Part shown: positions 1 to 8,258 of the stretch, in pieces
Layout: the number at the start of each line of letters is the position of its first letter
How positions within the stretch are numbered: position 1 is the stretch's first letter
NCBI RefSeq assembly: GCF_003984645.1
Contig: NZ_RWKI01000005.1
Coordinates: 1-64,000 of the forward strand
Length of the DNA stretch: 64,000 bases
Reading direction: 5' to 3'
From: Variovorax sp. MHTC-1
GTDB taxonomy: Bacteria > Pseudomonadota > Gammaproteobacteria > Burkholderiales > Burkholderiaceae_C
Position numbers and translations under genes: made by a program
The notes under the pieces: generated by a model
What the model saw: only the letters and a program-made list of their open reading frames with translations
Told to the model about the DNA's origin: nothing
The model's database searches: none

Positions 1-2334
1 GCGCGGCAAGACCAGCCGAAACGCACTGCCTCGCCCCGGCGGCGTCTCGAGCAGCACCTTGCCCCCGTGCCGTTGAGCCACGGTCTTGACGAAGGCGAGC
101 CCGAGCCCCGCTCCATCGATGTTCGCCGTGGCAGGGCCCCGGATGAACGGCTCGAACAACTGGGTCCGGAGTTCGTCGGCGATGCCGGGTCCTTCATCCT
201 TCACCAGCACGGCCCATGCGCGCGGCAGCGATTCGACCGCGCAGGTGATCGACGAGCCCGCCGGCGAGAACTTGAGCGCGTTGCCCAGGAGGTTGTTGAT
301 CGCGCGGGCAACGAGCTCGCGGTTGATCAGGCTGTAGGCCTCCTCCGGCGACGGCGCCATCGTCACGCGTATCCGGTGCCGGCGGGTCGCTTCCCACGCG
401 TCGTCCACGCATTCGAGCAGCACATCCACCAGGTTGTAGCGTTCGAAGTGGTAGCTGTACGACTGGGCACGCACCAGCTGCGTGAAGTCGTCGGCCAGGC
501 CCAAGGCCTTCTTCGCATGGCGCTCGATGCGCTCGTGGAACTGCTCCTGCGGCATCGCGGAGGGGTTCTGCCGCTGCAGGCTCAGCAGCGTGAGAACGGA
601 GGCCAGCGGCGCGCGCATGTCATGGCTGAGGAAGCGCATGGCATGGTCGCGCTGGCGCTGCGCCTGGCGGATCTCGGTCACGTCGACGAGCGAAAGTATC
701 CAGCCCAGGTGCTCGCCGGTGCCGCTGAACGAGGGCGCCCGCTTGACCAGCAGGTCGCGCTCGCGGCCATCGTGCGCCGCAGTGCTGCCCACCGTGGGCG
801 GGCCGGCAAAGATCGCCGGAAGCACGATGGGCTGGCGATCCGCCTGCGACAGCACGTCGTTCATCAGGGTCGCGGCCTGCGCGCCTTGCAGCAGTTCGCC
901 CGAGGCGACCTCGAAGTGCCGCGCCGCAGCGGCGTTGGCCAGCAGCACGGTTCCATTCCTGTCGCATACGAGCGTCGCGTCGGGCAGGGCTTCCAGGCTG
1001 TCGCTCACGAAGCGGTGCAGGTTGCTCAGTTGCTCGGCGACCTGCCGCAGCGCATGGATGCGGCGACCCAGGAAGTCGCCCGAAGCGGCCGTGCTGCCGG
1101 ACGCGGCCACCGCGCGGCCGCTGCCGTGCAGGCGGCTGAACTCGTCCATGAGGTAGCGCGTGGCGGCATCGAGCTTCCTCCAGCTCCACAAGGCATAGCT
1201 CGCGCCCAGGGCGAGCATCCCCGATGCCGGACCGAACTGCAGGCCGAAGCCCGCAGCAGCGGCCGCCGCCGCAGGCAGCGCCACCATCAGCCCGAGGGTC
1301 AACAGCAGCGCGGGCAGCGGGCCGATGAAGGCCATGCCCAGCAGGGCCAGCAGCGCGGGGATGGCATTGAGGGCTGCGTCGAGCCATCCAGGCAGCCGGG
1401 TGATGCTGCGTTGGCTCTCCAGGCTGTCGAGCACGTTGGCGGAGAATTCGACCCCCGACATCAGCTTCGAGCGCCGCGCCGAGACGGGCGTGGCGTAGAC
1501 CTCGCCGATTCCGGCGGCGGTGGCGCCGATCAGCACATACTTGCCCTTGAACGTTCCCGGGGCGACGCTGCCGTCCAGCACGTCGACGTAGGACACCTGC
1601 GGGAAATGACCGGGCGGTCCGGCGAAGGGCACGATCATCTTGCGCGAACGCTGCCAGGTGGAGACGGCGTCCGGGCCGCCTGTTTTTGCATCGGGCTCGC
1701 GTTCTGCGGGAACATCTGCGTGTTCGGGCCCGGCCGCGCCGGCCGTGTGCATGGCGACGCTGAGATGGTCCCAGGCGCGCCCGCCGAAGCCCTCGCGCAA
1801 GTACACGCCTCGCGCCACGCCGTCGTCGTCGACCGCGATGTGCACGTGCGCGAGGCGTCTTGCATGGCGCTTCAGCGAGGGGATCGGCTCGACGACGAAG
1901 GGCGCCCCGTTCAGGCTTTGCATCATCAGCGGCAGCACCACCTTGCCGCTGCGCGACATGGCGGCGGCGAGCGCTGCGTCGTCCCCGGGAAAGCGCTCGT
2001 CCACCTCGGTCAGGAGCACGTCCATTCCGATCGCCAGCGGCGCGTCCTTGTCGATGCGGTCGATCAGCTCGGCGTGGAAGGAGCGCCGCCACGGCCATCG
2101 TCCCAGGGCGGCAATGCTCTTGTCGTCGATGCCGACGATGATCACGTCGCCGCGATCGACAGCGCGCTCCTGCATGAACATCAGCGTGTCCTGGAGCAGC
2201 CGGTTCGGTCCCCGCAGCCACCCGGATCGCTCCAATGCGAACACCAGGCCGATGGCGATGATCGAGAGCGCGAGCCATTCGACCCCGCGCGAGGGCAGGC
2301 GAAGACGTGCAGCGGCGATGGGCTTGCTCGGCAC
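1..2334 (-). CDS. CHASE2-domain sensor histidine kinase (3' end outside window)
   Basis: Membrane sensor kinase, 778 codons visible without a stop; the end lies beyond the window. The N-terminus has one membrane segment (about residues 19-34), then an extracytoplasmic CHASE2 domain with a VIIVGIDD stretch near residue 70. Hydrophobic helices follow at about 340-420, then a PAS-like region, a HisKA box SHDMRAPL with the phospho-acceptor His571, an N-box (NNLLGNALKFS), a G1 box DEGPGI and a G2 box GAGLGLAF. I chose the GTG at 2334, which lies 4 nt after the stop of the upstream LysM-FecR gene; no ATG lies nearby and no strong ribosome site is seen. The partner is almost certainly the OmpR-type regulator two genes upstream. 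The sensed signal is not evident from sequence. Confidence 0.9.
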   Translation of the reverse strand, partial: MPSKPIAAARLRLPSRGVEWLALSIIAIGLVFALERSGWLRGPNRLLQDTLMFMQERAVDRGDVIIVGIDDKSIAALGRWPWRRSFHAELIDRIDKDAPLAIGMDVLLTEVDERFPGDDAALAAAMSRSGKVVLPLMMQSLNGAPFVVEPIPSLKRHARRLAHVHIAVDDDGVARGVYLREGFGGRAWDHLSVAMHTAGAAGPEHADVPAEREPDAKTGGPDAVSTWQRSRKMIVPFAGPPGHFPQVSYVDVLDGSVAPGTFKGKYVLIGATAAGIGEVYATPVSARRSKLMSGVEFSANVLDSLESQRSITRLPGWLDAALNAIPALLALLGMAFIGPLPALLLTLGLMVALPAAAAAAAGFGLQFGPASGMLALGASYALWSWRKLDAATRYLMDEFSRLHGSGRAVAASGSTAASGDFLGRRIHALRQVAEQLSNLHRFVSDSLEALPDATLVCDRNGTVLLANAAAARHFEVASGELLQGAQAATLMNDVLSQADRQPIVLPAIFAGPPTVGSTAAHDGRERDLLVKRAPSFSGTGEHLGWILSLVDVTEIRQAQRQRDHAMRFLSHDMRAPLASVLTLLSLQRQNPSAMPQEQFHERIERHAKKALGLADDFTQLVRAQSYSYHFERYNLVDVLLECVDDAWEATRRHRIRVTMAPSPEEAYSLINRELVARAINNLLGNALKFSPAGSSITCAVESLPRAWAVLVKDEGPGIADELRTQLFEPFIRGPATANIDGAGLGLAFVKTVAQRHGGKVLLETPPGRGSAFRLVLPR

Positions 2335-2338
2335 GACG

Positions 2339-4078
2339 CTACTGCCGGCGGACCGGACTGCCGCCCGTATCGCGAACGGCGGCGCCGCTGGCGTCGCGCA
2401 GCACCGCCTCGATCCGCACGACCTGCGGCGGGGAAAAACTGCCGGCCTCGCCGTCGGGGGCGATCGCCTGAATCCGCACGTGGTAGCTTCCCGGCGGCAG
2501 GTCCGCCAGACGCAGGGAGGCCTCGGTCCGCGTGTCGGCATGCACGAGATCGGCGAAGCCGGCGTCGCGCGCGACCTGCACGAGATAGCGGTAGCCCGGC
2601 TGGGCGGACCAGTACAGCTGCAGCGCTGCGTCGTCGCTGCTCACCTTGGGCGGCGGTGCGGCCGGAGGCGGCTCGACCATCTCGAAGGCTCGGCTGCCGC
2701 TGAAGGGACCCTGGTCCGGCGTGCCATCGGGCGCGGCGCCCACGGATGCCACGCGCCAGAAGTAGCGACCCGGCGGCAGCGTGGCCGAACGCCGGCATTC
2801 GGTGAGTGCCGCGTCGTCCACCAGAAGCGCCTGGAAGCCCTCGTCGCTCGCGATCTGCAGCCTGAAGCGCTGGACGCCGGCCGGCTGCGCGCAGGCGAAC
2901 TCGACCGCGCTGCCGACGATTCTTTCTCCGGGCGCGGGGCGCTGGGCGAGCGGGGCCACCGGACGCGCCTTGACCCGCAGCGTGCGCGTGCTCTCGCGGC
3001 TCGACAGCCCCCAATCGTCCATCGCGCGCGCGCCGACCGTGTAGCTGCCGTCTTCGAGGCCGGCGAACTGCAGCTCACCGGCCGCCGACACGCCGTTGCG
3101 CACGACCTGCTCCAGCGACGGGTCGGTGGAAATCCGGACGCGGTAGGCGGCAATGCCCGCGACGGCGGGCAGCGGCAGGCGGACGAAATCGATGTCGGTC
3201 ACCGTGTCCGGCAGCCCCGTCAGGTCGGGCGCTTGCGGCAAGGGGCGCACCGGCCCCATCACGCCGGCGCTGCTCACGCGGGCGCCCTGTCCCTCGCGAA
3301 GCCGATGCTGCCGGATGCCGCGCCCGCCAGGAGGGCGCCGGCGGCCTCTCAGCTCGATGCTGCCCTGCGTCACCTCGCCGGTGACAGCGGCATCGGCCTG
3401 GATGGCGACGCCGAATTCGGTGCCGCGCACGCTGGCCACCGCCAGCGGTGTCCGGATCTCGAAGCGGCTCGCCTTGTTGCGCTGCGGTTGCGCCGAGGCA
3501 TCCACGCGGCCGGTCTCCAGCTGGATGAGCGTGTCGCTGGCCTGCGAGGCGTCCTGCCGTCGCACGCTGACCAGGCGGACCTGGGAATTGGCGGGGATGC
3601 GGACCGTCGAGCCGTCGCTCATCCGAAGCCGCACATATCCATCGGCGCCCACCTCGATGCGCGTGCCTTCCGCCAGCAGTGCGCCCGGCTGCAAGGGCTG
3701 CGGCTGGACATCCTGCGCAGCAAACTGGCGAACGCTGCCCGTGACATGGCTCACCGTCGCAAAGCTCGGGGCGAAGCTCAGCAGCGCGGCGGGGATGCGC
3801 ACCCGGGTACCCGGTGCGATCCGATGCGGATCCGCAATCCCGTTGTAGTCGCGCAATTGAAGCCAGCGATCGGAGCGGCCCGTGTATCGCGTGGCAAGAC
3901 CGAAGAGCGTTTCACCGGGCTGCACCGCATGCACGAGATCCTGCGGCGAAGTCGGAGCCTGCGCGAGCGCCAGCGCAGCATGCAGCGCCAGGTGCACGCC
4001 GAGCGACCATCGCGCGAAGCGCACGCCCGCCCGGCGGCTTGCGGCACCCGCCGCAAGCTCAGACAGCGCTGCTCTCAT
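2339..4078 (-). CDS. LysM and FecR domain exported protein
   Basis: Predicted exported protein of 579 aa. An N-terminal hydrophobic segment (about residues 24-40, ending ALAQA) looks like a signal peptide. A LysM motif follows at about 49-96 (HAVQPGETLFGLA start, RIP end), then a FecR domain at about 113-265, then repeated beta-rich segments of fibronectin or FecR-tail type. LysM binds peptidoglycan. FecR domains of this soluble type often accompany CHASE2 kinases and may present a signal to them. The ATG at 4078 overlaps the regulator gene by 20 nt and the 3' end abuts the kinase, so the three genes form one operon. A low-complexity Arg/Gly run near residue 245 is unusual but stays in frame. 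Confidence 0.87.
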   Translation of the reverse strand: MRAALSELAAGAASRRAGVRFARWSLGVHLALHAALALAQAPTSPQDLVHAVQPGETLFGLATRYTGRSDRWLQLRDYNGIADPHRIAPGTRVRIPAALLSFAPSFATVSHVTGSVRQFAAQDVQPQPLQPGALLAEGTRIEVGADGYVRLRMSDGSTVRIPANSQVRLVSVRRQDASQASDTLIQLETGRVDASAQPQRNKASRFEIRTPLAVASVRGTEFGVAIQADAAVTGEVTQGSIELRGRRRPPGGRGIRQHRLREGQGARVSSAGVMGPVRPLPQAPDLTGLPDTVTDIDFVRLPLPAVAGIAAYRVRISTDPSLEQVVRNGVSAAGELQFAGLEDGSYTVGARAMDDWGLSSRESTRTLRVKARPVAPLAQRPAPGERIVGSAVEFACAQPAGVQRFRLQIASDEGFQALLVDDAALTECRRSATLPPGRYFWRVASVGAAPDGTPDQGPFSGSRAFEMVEPPPAAPPPKVSSDDAALQLYWSAQPGYRYLVQVARDAGFADLVHADTRTEASLRLADLPPGSYHVRIQAIAPDGEAGSFSPPQVVRIEAVLRDASGAAVRDTGGSPVRRQ

Positions 4079-4775
4079 CGCTCGCGATCGTCTCGAATCG
4101 ATATCCCTGCCCGTAGATCGAGGCCAGGCGGTAGCCGCTTTCCGGTCGCAGGCCGAGCACCTTGCGCACACGCGAGATGTGGGTGTCAAGGGAGCGCGAC
4201 ATCAGTTCGGTTCCCGGCGGATTGCTCGCGCCCCAGATCGTCTCCAGCAGGTGCTGCCGGGAAATCAGACGCCCCGAGTTGCGAAACAGGAACAAGGCGA
4301 GGTCGAATTCCTTCTGCGTCAGCGCAACAGGCCTGCCGTCGATCTCCAGTTGGCGGCTGGCAAGCACGAAGCGGTAGCGTCCCCAGACCTGCTCTTCGGG
4401 CAGCGCGTCCAGGTAGGCGCGCCGCAGCAGCGCACGCACGCGAGCGGCCAGCTCGCCGACACGCATGGGCTTGACCATGAAGTCGTCCGCTCCTGCCGCC
4501 AGTCCCTCGACGATGTCGCGCTCTTCATGGCGGTTGGTCACGAAAAGAATGGGAATGCGGTCCTGCAGATTGGCGCGAACCCAGCGAACGATCTCCGGCC
4601 CGGTGATGTCGGGCAGGTGCCAATCCAGGACGAGAAGATCGAAGGTCTCGCGCTGCAGCTCGCGGCGTAGCGCAGCGCCTTCGGCGAACACATGGCAGTC
4701 ATGCCCGATCGCCTGCAACGTGCACTTGACGAGGTCCAACTGATCGACGTCGTCGTCCAGCGCCGCAACTCGCAT
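4059..4775 (-). CDS. OmpR-family response regulator
   Basis: Two-domain transcription regulator of 238 aa. The receiver domain has the acidic pocket (DDD at residues 7-9), phospho-acceptor Asp51 in VLDWHLPD, Thr80 and Lys102 in MVKPM. A C-terminal winged-helix domain (about 130-232) carries the typical LTQKEFDLALFLF and RSLDTHISRVRKVLG segments. It is the first gene of the operon that also encodes the LysM-FecR protein and the CHASE2 kinase, which is the likely phosphodonor. Two direct copies of AATGTCAA, 10 bp apart, lie about 100 nt upstream (4871-4888) and could be its own binding site; that link is inference. Confidence 0.93.
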   Translation of the reverse strand: MRVAALDDDVDQLDLVKCTLQAIGHDCHVFAEGAALRRELQRETFDLLVLDWHLPDITGPEIVRWVRANLQDRIPILFVTNRHEERDIVEGLAAGADDFMVKPMRVGELAARVRALLRRAYLDALPEEQVWGRYRFVLASRQLEIDGRPVALTQKEFDLALFLFRNSGRLISRQHLLETIWGASNPPGTELMSRSLDTHISRVRKVLGLRPESGYRLASIYGQGYRFETIASDESSAV

Positions 4776-5089
4776 TTTCTTCTTCGACCTTCCAGTGGGT
4801 GCCCGGCGCCGACAGCCGGCTTCGTGAAGCGACGAAGTGTACGGGCGCCCCTGGGCCGGCCAGCGCAGGGAATGTCAAGCAATGTCAATTCGCTCGCGAT
4901 TTCGCCAAGAAAGACGCATGCACAGCGGAGAGCTCGCGTTGAAAGGCCCATCTGGCGCGCGGCAATTCTCATGCATTGTCAAGTCGATTGCCGAGCGCGG
5001 ACCGCGTCACTACATTCGCGCTCCATACGCAGCCCGGGTCCAGTGCGGTCAGCACCGAAACCCGGCTGCCCGCAATCTCGACACAACGA
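4776..5089. promoter_or_regulatory. Divergent intergenic region with direct repeats
   Basis: This 314-nt stretch separates the minus-strand regulator operon from plus-strand small genes and contains no convincing gene. The visible structure is a pair of AATGTCAA direct repeats at 4871-4878 and 4881-4888, a spacing of one helical turn as OmpR-family dimers prefer. A related TTGTCAA occurs at 4977-4983. The region also contains two short AT-richer patches. Binding by the adjacent regulator is inferred only from spacing and position. Confidence 0.35.
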
Positions 5090-5398
5090 ATGAACAACTC
5101 ATACAGAACGCCAGGCGGGTCGTATCCGCAACCTATCGAACTGCTGCGCCGGCTGGCGAACGCGCGACTGCCTGTTCATGTCGTGGACCACGCCGAGATC
5201 GAAACCTTGAGGATCCTGAAGCTGGGCGGCTCGATCAAGGCAGCCATTCCCGATGCTGCGCGAGTGCCGGGCGGACTTGACTCCTCGCATCGGCAGTTGC
5301 CCGCGACGGTCGACGAAATCACAAGGGTGGGACGCAGCCTGCTCGATCTTTTCGCAAGCCGCCGGACGCTGGCGCACTCAGGCGCGCATTGCCTCTGA
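5090..5398 (+). CDS. Small protein of unknown function
   Basis: A possible 102-aa soluble protein that I do not recognise. It starts at an ATG after a leader without a clear Shine-Dalgarno site. The sequence shows a central stretch (PVHVVDHAEIETLRILKLGG) that could be an alpha/beta unit, no signal peptide, no membrane segment and no cysteine pair beyond a single C-terminal Cys. Codon use and GC3 look like the neighbours, which favours real coding. The downstream small gene begins within or just after its end, so they may be co-transcribed. Longer upstream starts exist in the same frame but extend into low-complexity sequence. Confidence 0.45.
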   Translation: MNNSYRTPGGSYPQPIELLRRLANARLPVHVVDHAEIETLRILKLGGSIKAAIPDAARVPGGLDSSHRQLPATVDEITRVGRSLLDLFASRRTLAHSGAHCL

Positions 5399-5409
5399 GC
5401 GCCAACCCA

Positions 5410-5766
5410 ATGTCTACAAAGCCCTCCATGATGAGCATCTTCAATCAGCCGGTTGTCTCTCCTCGGGCAACCACGACGATGGACCTCTTGAAAATGGCGC
5501 TCGAAAAAGACAACCTGCGTGTCTGGGCGCGAAAGCTCGGCCTGTCGGAAGAGGCGCTGCGCACCGCCCGCAGCAGGGGCCGGCTCTCGCCTGTGATCGC
5601 GGGTGCGCTGGCCGAGGATCTTCAGCAGGATCCGGCGAAATGGATCGTCATCGCGGCGCTCGAAACCGAGCGCGAAAGCGCATGCAAGACACGGATGGTC
5701 CAGCGCTTCTCGGCCACGGAATCCTGGCCGTTCCTTCGTGAACCGCACGCGGCGATGAAGCCTTGA
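5410..5766 (+). CDS. Small HTH-like (DUF3693-like) protein
   Basis: A 118-aa hydrophilic protein. The segment DLLKMALEKDNLRVWARKLG followed by LSEEALRTARSRGRLSPVIAGALAEDLQQDP has the pattern of a phage-type helix-turn-helix (Cro/DUF3693-like), with a short C-terminal helix that often ends WIVIAALETERE. Such proteins are small DNA-binding regulators of unknown targets. The start is uncertain: ATGs occur at 5389, 5410, 5428 and 5480; 5410 avoids overlap with the previous gene but has only a weak ribosome site. It could be a remnant of a mobile element, but no other phage gene is near. Confidence 0.5.
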   Translation: MSTKPSMMSIFNQPVVSPRATTTMDLLKMALEKDNLRVWARKLGLSEEALRTARSRGRLSPVIAGALAEDLQQDPAKWIVIAALETERESACKTRMVQRFSATESWPFLREPHAAMKP

Positions 5767-5799
5767 TCGGCTGAATGCCTGCAGAGAAGGGCCGCCGGC

Positions 5800-5830
5800 C
5801 TCGCCTAACCCTCGCCTAATTCTTCGCTAA
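5800..5830. promoter_or_regulatory. Three 11-bp-phased direct repeats (CTCGCCTAA type)
   Basis: CTCGCCTAA occurs at 5800-5808 and 5811-5819, with CTTCGCTAA at 5822-5830. The three copies are exactly 11 bp apart, one helical turn, giving CCTAA-N6-CCTAA-N6-GCTAA. This resembles the tandem half-sites of PmrA, QseB or PhoB-type response regulators. It lies about 100 nt upstream of the small exported-protein gene at 5927. Function is inferred from pattern only. Confidence 0.4.
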
Positions 5831-5926
5831 CGATCGGCTCAATCTGCCTGCCTAGAGTGAACCCCGGGTCAGCCGTGATGCATGTCGCATGCGGCGCGAG
5901 ACCCCCCTGTTTTGGAGTTCACCACC

Positions 5927-6298
5927 ATGCCAGCAGCCTCCCTGAAGTTCCTCGCCGTCACCGCCTTCAGCGCCCTCGCCGCGCTGGGCTCGGTCGCCGC
6001 CCAGGCCGAAAGCTACGACGGTGTGCACGCCCACGTGTCCGCCCTGAGCCGCGCCGACGTGGATGCGGAAGCGATTCGCACCGCCGCCGCACCCAACCAG
6101 AACGTGGTGCGCGGTTCGCGCGGCGCGGAACCCTTCAAGGCGGTTGCCGACCGTGGCGCCGTGGCGCAGGAAGCGATGCGCGCAGCCTCTGCGCCGGACC
6201 AGAACGTGTCCTCCGGCTCGCGCGTCAACAGCAAGGTGATCTCGACGATGCGCAACCCGATGGATCAGCGCACCGCGGCCGGCGCCAGCAGGCTCTGA
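5927..6298 (+). CDS. Small exported alanine-rich protein (DUF4148-like)
   Basis: A 123-aa protein with a clear signal peptide (MPAASLKFLAVTAFSALAAL, cleavage after AQA near residue 26). The mature part is polar and carries two similar motifs, EAIRTAAAPNQNVVRGSR and EAMRAASAPDQNVSSGSR, so it is an internal duplication. Proteins with this pattern are common in Comamonadaceae as small periplasmic proteins of unknown role, sometimes mislabelled as helicases. A GGAG ribosome site at 5913-5916 decides the start. The lipoprotein gene follows immediately and is probably co-transcribed. Confidence 0.72.
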   Translation: MPAASLKFLAVTAFSALAALGSVAAQAESYDGVHAHVSALSRADVDAEAIRTAAAPNQNVVRGSRGAEPFKAVADRGAVAQEAMRAASAPDQNVSSGSRVNSKVISTMRNPMDQRTAAGASRL

Positions 6299-6526
6299 TT
6301 GACAGCGCCCGTTCACCGAGCGCGGTCGTTTCCGGCCGCGCTGTCTTTCATCCTGATCGCCTTCATGACCACCCTCGGATTGAGCGCCTGCGGCACGGCC
6401 CGCCATCCCGAATCGCCGCAGTTCCGCGATGGCCGCGGCGTGCAGCTGATGACGCCTCAGATCGGGCAGGCGATCGACATGAAGGCGCCGTTGGCGACCA
6501 CCGCCTGGCGGGCACGGGCCGACTGA
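6299..6526 (+). CDS. Small putative lipoprotein
   Basis: A 75-aa protein if translation begins at the TTG at 6299, which directly follows the stop of the preceding gene. The N-terminus then has basic residues (HRAR), a hydrophobic stretch and a lipobox LSAC at residues 28-31, so Cys31 would be lipidated. The short mature part has no recognised domain. The in-frame ATG at 6365 would leave too short an n-region before the lipobox, which is why I prefer the TTG. Function unknown; the arrangement suggests an envelope role together with the exported protein upstream. Confidence 0.5.
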   Translation: MTAPVHRARSFPAALSFILIAFMTTLGLSACGTARHPESPQFRDGRGVQLMTPQIGQAIDMKAPLATTAWRARAD

Positions 6527-6540
6527 GGAGACGAGAAGCC

Positions 6541-6840
6541 ATGTCGCAAGCGAACTGGGATCGCAGCACGATCGGCCGAACGGGCCGTTTCGAAGGCAAG
6601 TTGATCGTCGTCGCCGACGGCGGCGCCTCGGGCATCGGCCACGCCGTGGGCGCTGCGTTCGCGGTCGAAGGCGGCCGCGTGCTCTTCTGCGGCCGTGGCG
6701 CAGCGCCGGGGCCGGAGATCGAGGCTGCCCTTCGCGCGGCCGGCGGCGAGGCGCTCTGCGTGCGCGCCGACGTGCTGCGGGAAGACGCCCTCAAGGCCTT
6801 CGTCGAGCGAGGTCAGCTTGTTCTAAGCGCGGCTTCTTAG
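6541..6840 (+). pseudogene. Truncated short-chain dehydrogenase (SDR) gene
   Basis: A 99-aa product matching only the first part of an SDR oxidoreductase. A Rossmann glycine motif GGASGIGHAVG is visible at about residues 28-38, then the second and third beta-alpha units up to CVRADVLREDALKAFV. Full SDR proteins are about 250 aa and need an NAG motif and a YxxxK active site, both absent here because the frame ends at 6840 after a short unrelated tail (ERGQLVLSAAS). A GAGGAGA ribosome site precedes the ATG. No remaining C-terminal part is found before the aquaporin gene. I read it as a decayed gene truncated by deletion. Confidence 0.75.
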
Positions 6841-6919
6841 CGTTCTCGAGGATCGATCCGCTGCAGCGCATGTCGCACCGCGGCGCGATCGCCCATTCTT
6901 GTCGAGGCTGAACCAGGCC

Positions 6920-7618
6920 TCAGTCGTCCGACAGCACCAGCCGGTAGAGCAGCGCGCCAATGATCGCGCCGGCGATCGGCGCGACCCAGAACAGCCACAG
7001 CTCAGGGAGCGCATAGTCCGGTCCGAACACGGCCGGACCGGTGCTGCGTGCCGGGTTGACAGAGGTGTTGGTGACCGGGATCGAGATCAGGTGGATGAGC
7101 GTCAGGCACAGCCCGATCGCCAGGCCGCCGAATCCGGCCGCCGCATGCCTGGCGGTGGCGCCGAGGATGACGATCAGGAACAGCGCCGTCATCGCCACTT
7201 CGCAAAGCAGCGCCGCCATGAGGCCGTAGCGGCCCGGCGAGTGCTCGCCATAGCCGTTGGTGGCGAAGCCGCCGATCTCGGCGCCGGGCTTGCCGGTGGC
7301 GATCAGGTAGAGCACGCCGGCCGCGGCGATCGCGCCGATCACCTGGGCGACGATGTAGCCCGGCAGCTGCCTGGCCTTGAAACGGCCCGCCAGCGCCAGG
7401 CCGATCGAGACCGCCGGATTGAAGTGCCCACCCGAGATCGGGCCGAGCGCATAGGCGCCCGTGAGCACGGTGAGCCCGAACGCGAGCGACACGCCCGCAA
7501 AGCCAATGCCCAGGCTTGGAAAGGCTGCGGCCAGGACGGCGCTGCCGCAGCCGCCGAGCACGAGCCAGAAGGTGCCGATGAACTCGGCCGCCAATTTCTT
7601 CGAAACGCTGTGTTCCAT
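6920..7618 (-). CDS. aqpZ: Aquaporin Z
   Basis: Water channel of the MIP family, 232 aa, the usual length for AqpZ. Six membrane helices are visible, with two NPA half-helix motifs: [11 protein letters not shown] in the first half and [11 protein letters not shown] in the second, the latter carrying the selectivity-filter Arg. The [19 protein letters not shown]-terminus is typical. The ATG at 7618 is preceded by an AAGAAAGAA leader. The gene is monocistronic: neighbours are the SDR remnant downstream and an exported protein upstream with a 113-nt gap. Confidence 0.96.
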   Translation of the reverse strand: MEHSVSKKLAAEFIGTFWLVLGGCGSAVLAAAFPSLGIGFAGVSLAFGLTVLTGAYALGPISGGHFNPAVSIGLALAGRFKARQLPGYIVAQVIGAIAAAGVLYLIATGKPGAEIGGFATNGYGEHSPGRYGLMAALLCEVAMTALFLIVILGATARHAAAGFGGLAIGLCLTLIHLISIPVTNTSVNPARSTGPAVFGPDYALPELWLFWVAPIAGAIIGALLYRLVLSDD

Positions 7619-7731
7619 GGTTGTTCTTTCTTGGTATCCGAAACGACCTTCGCCGCCGGTGTGCGGCGGTGGATTGTCGGCCGTCCCCGCGCCGCATACA
7701 TGTCGTGCGGAGGATGTCGGCTCGATGTCGC

Positions 7732-8019
7732 TCAGAGACCGTGCACCAGCAACAGGCCCTGCGGCGGCGTCGGAACCTTCAGCGTCGTCTCGCCGACGCG
7801 GTGGAAGCGGTATTCGCGGCCGTTGAGCATCACGCTGGGCTTGTTGGTCCAGACGCGGTACTCGTACCCGTCCGTCACCGGCGTCACCTGCAGCACGCGG
7901 AACACGGGCGGAATGATCACCGTGAAGTTCAGGCCCCCGGTCGCGCTGTTCACGCCGAGCGTGGTCTCGGCTGTGCAGGCCAGCGGCAGCAGCAGCAGGG
8001 CGGAGAGGGCGCTTTTCAT
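7732..8019 (-). CDS. Small exported protein related to the adjacent pilin-like subunits
   Basis: A 95-aa protein with a signal peptide ([17 protein letters not shown]). The mature N-terminus [18 protein letters not shown] resembles the start of the two pilin-like proteins further upstream (KLDFRVVVPKVLFLQV and a VGITPGTRALFLQV variant). It therefore may be a short member of the same family or a remnant. The rest is beta-rich ([22 protein letters not shown]) with no known domain. A GGGGG run 4-8 nt before the ATG at 8019 serves as ribosome site. It lies 239 nt beyond the end of the pilus-like operon and may be transcribed separately. Confidence 0.6.
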   Translation of the reverse strand: MKSALSALLLLPLACTAETTLGVNSATGGLNFTVIIPPVFRVLQVTPVTDGYEYRVWTNKPSVMLNGREYRFHRVGETTLKVPTPPQGLLLVHGL

Positions 8020-8258
8020 GCAAACCCCCGTGGAGAACGCGCTTCCGTACATATGGCGGCACCCAAGAAAAAACAGGACGAGCAGGCGTCGCATCGACGA
8101 CCGGTCTCTTGGATATCGGCGGAGTCACGGAAAAATGAAGGGTCGGCGGGATCCGTGGCTCCGTTGCCGCACAGTAAACACCCTGCCGTGGTGCAGCGCA
8201 ATCGACAGAGGTCGTAGAACCCGTCGAAAACGCGCTGCCGCGCGGCAAAGATTGCGCT

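Noticed and set aside
67..2703. Open frame of 878 codons on the plus strand
   Set aside because: It is antisense to the CHASE2 kinase and LysM-FecR genes, both of which show clear domain motifs.
3280..3360. Possible frameshift in the LysM-FecR gene at an Arg/Gly/Pro-rich run
   Set aside because: The frame continues into well-formed beta-rich repeats on both sides and no alternative frame continues the domain better.
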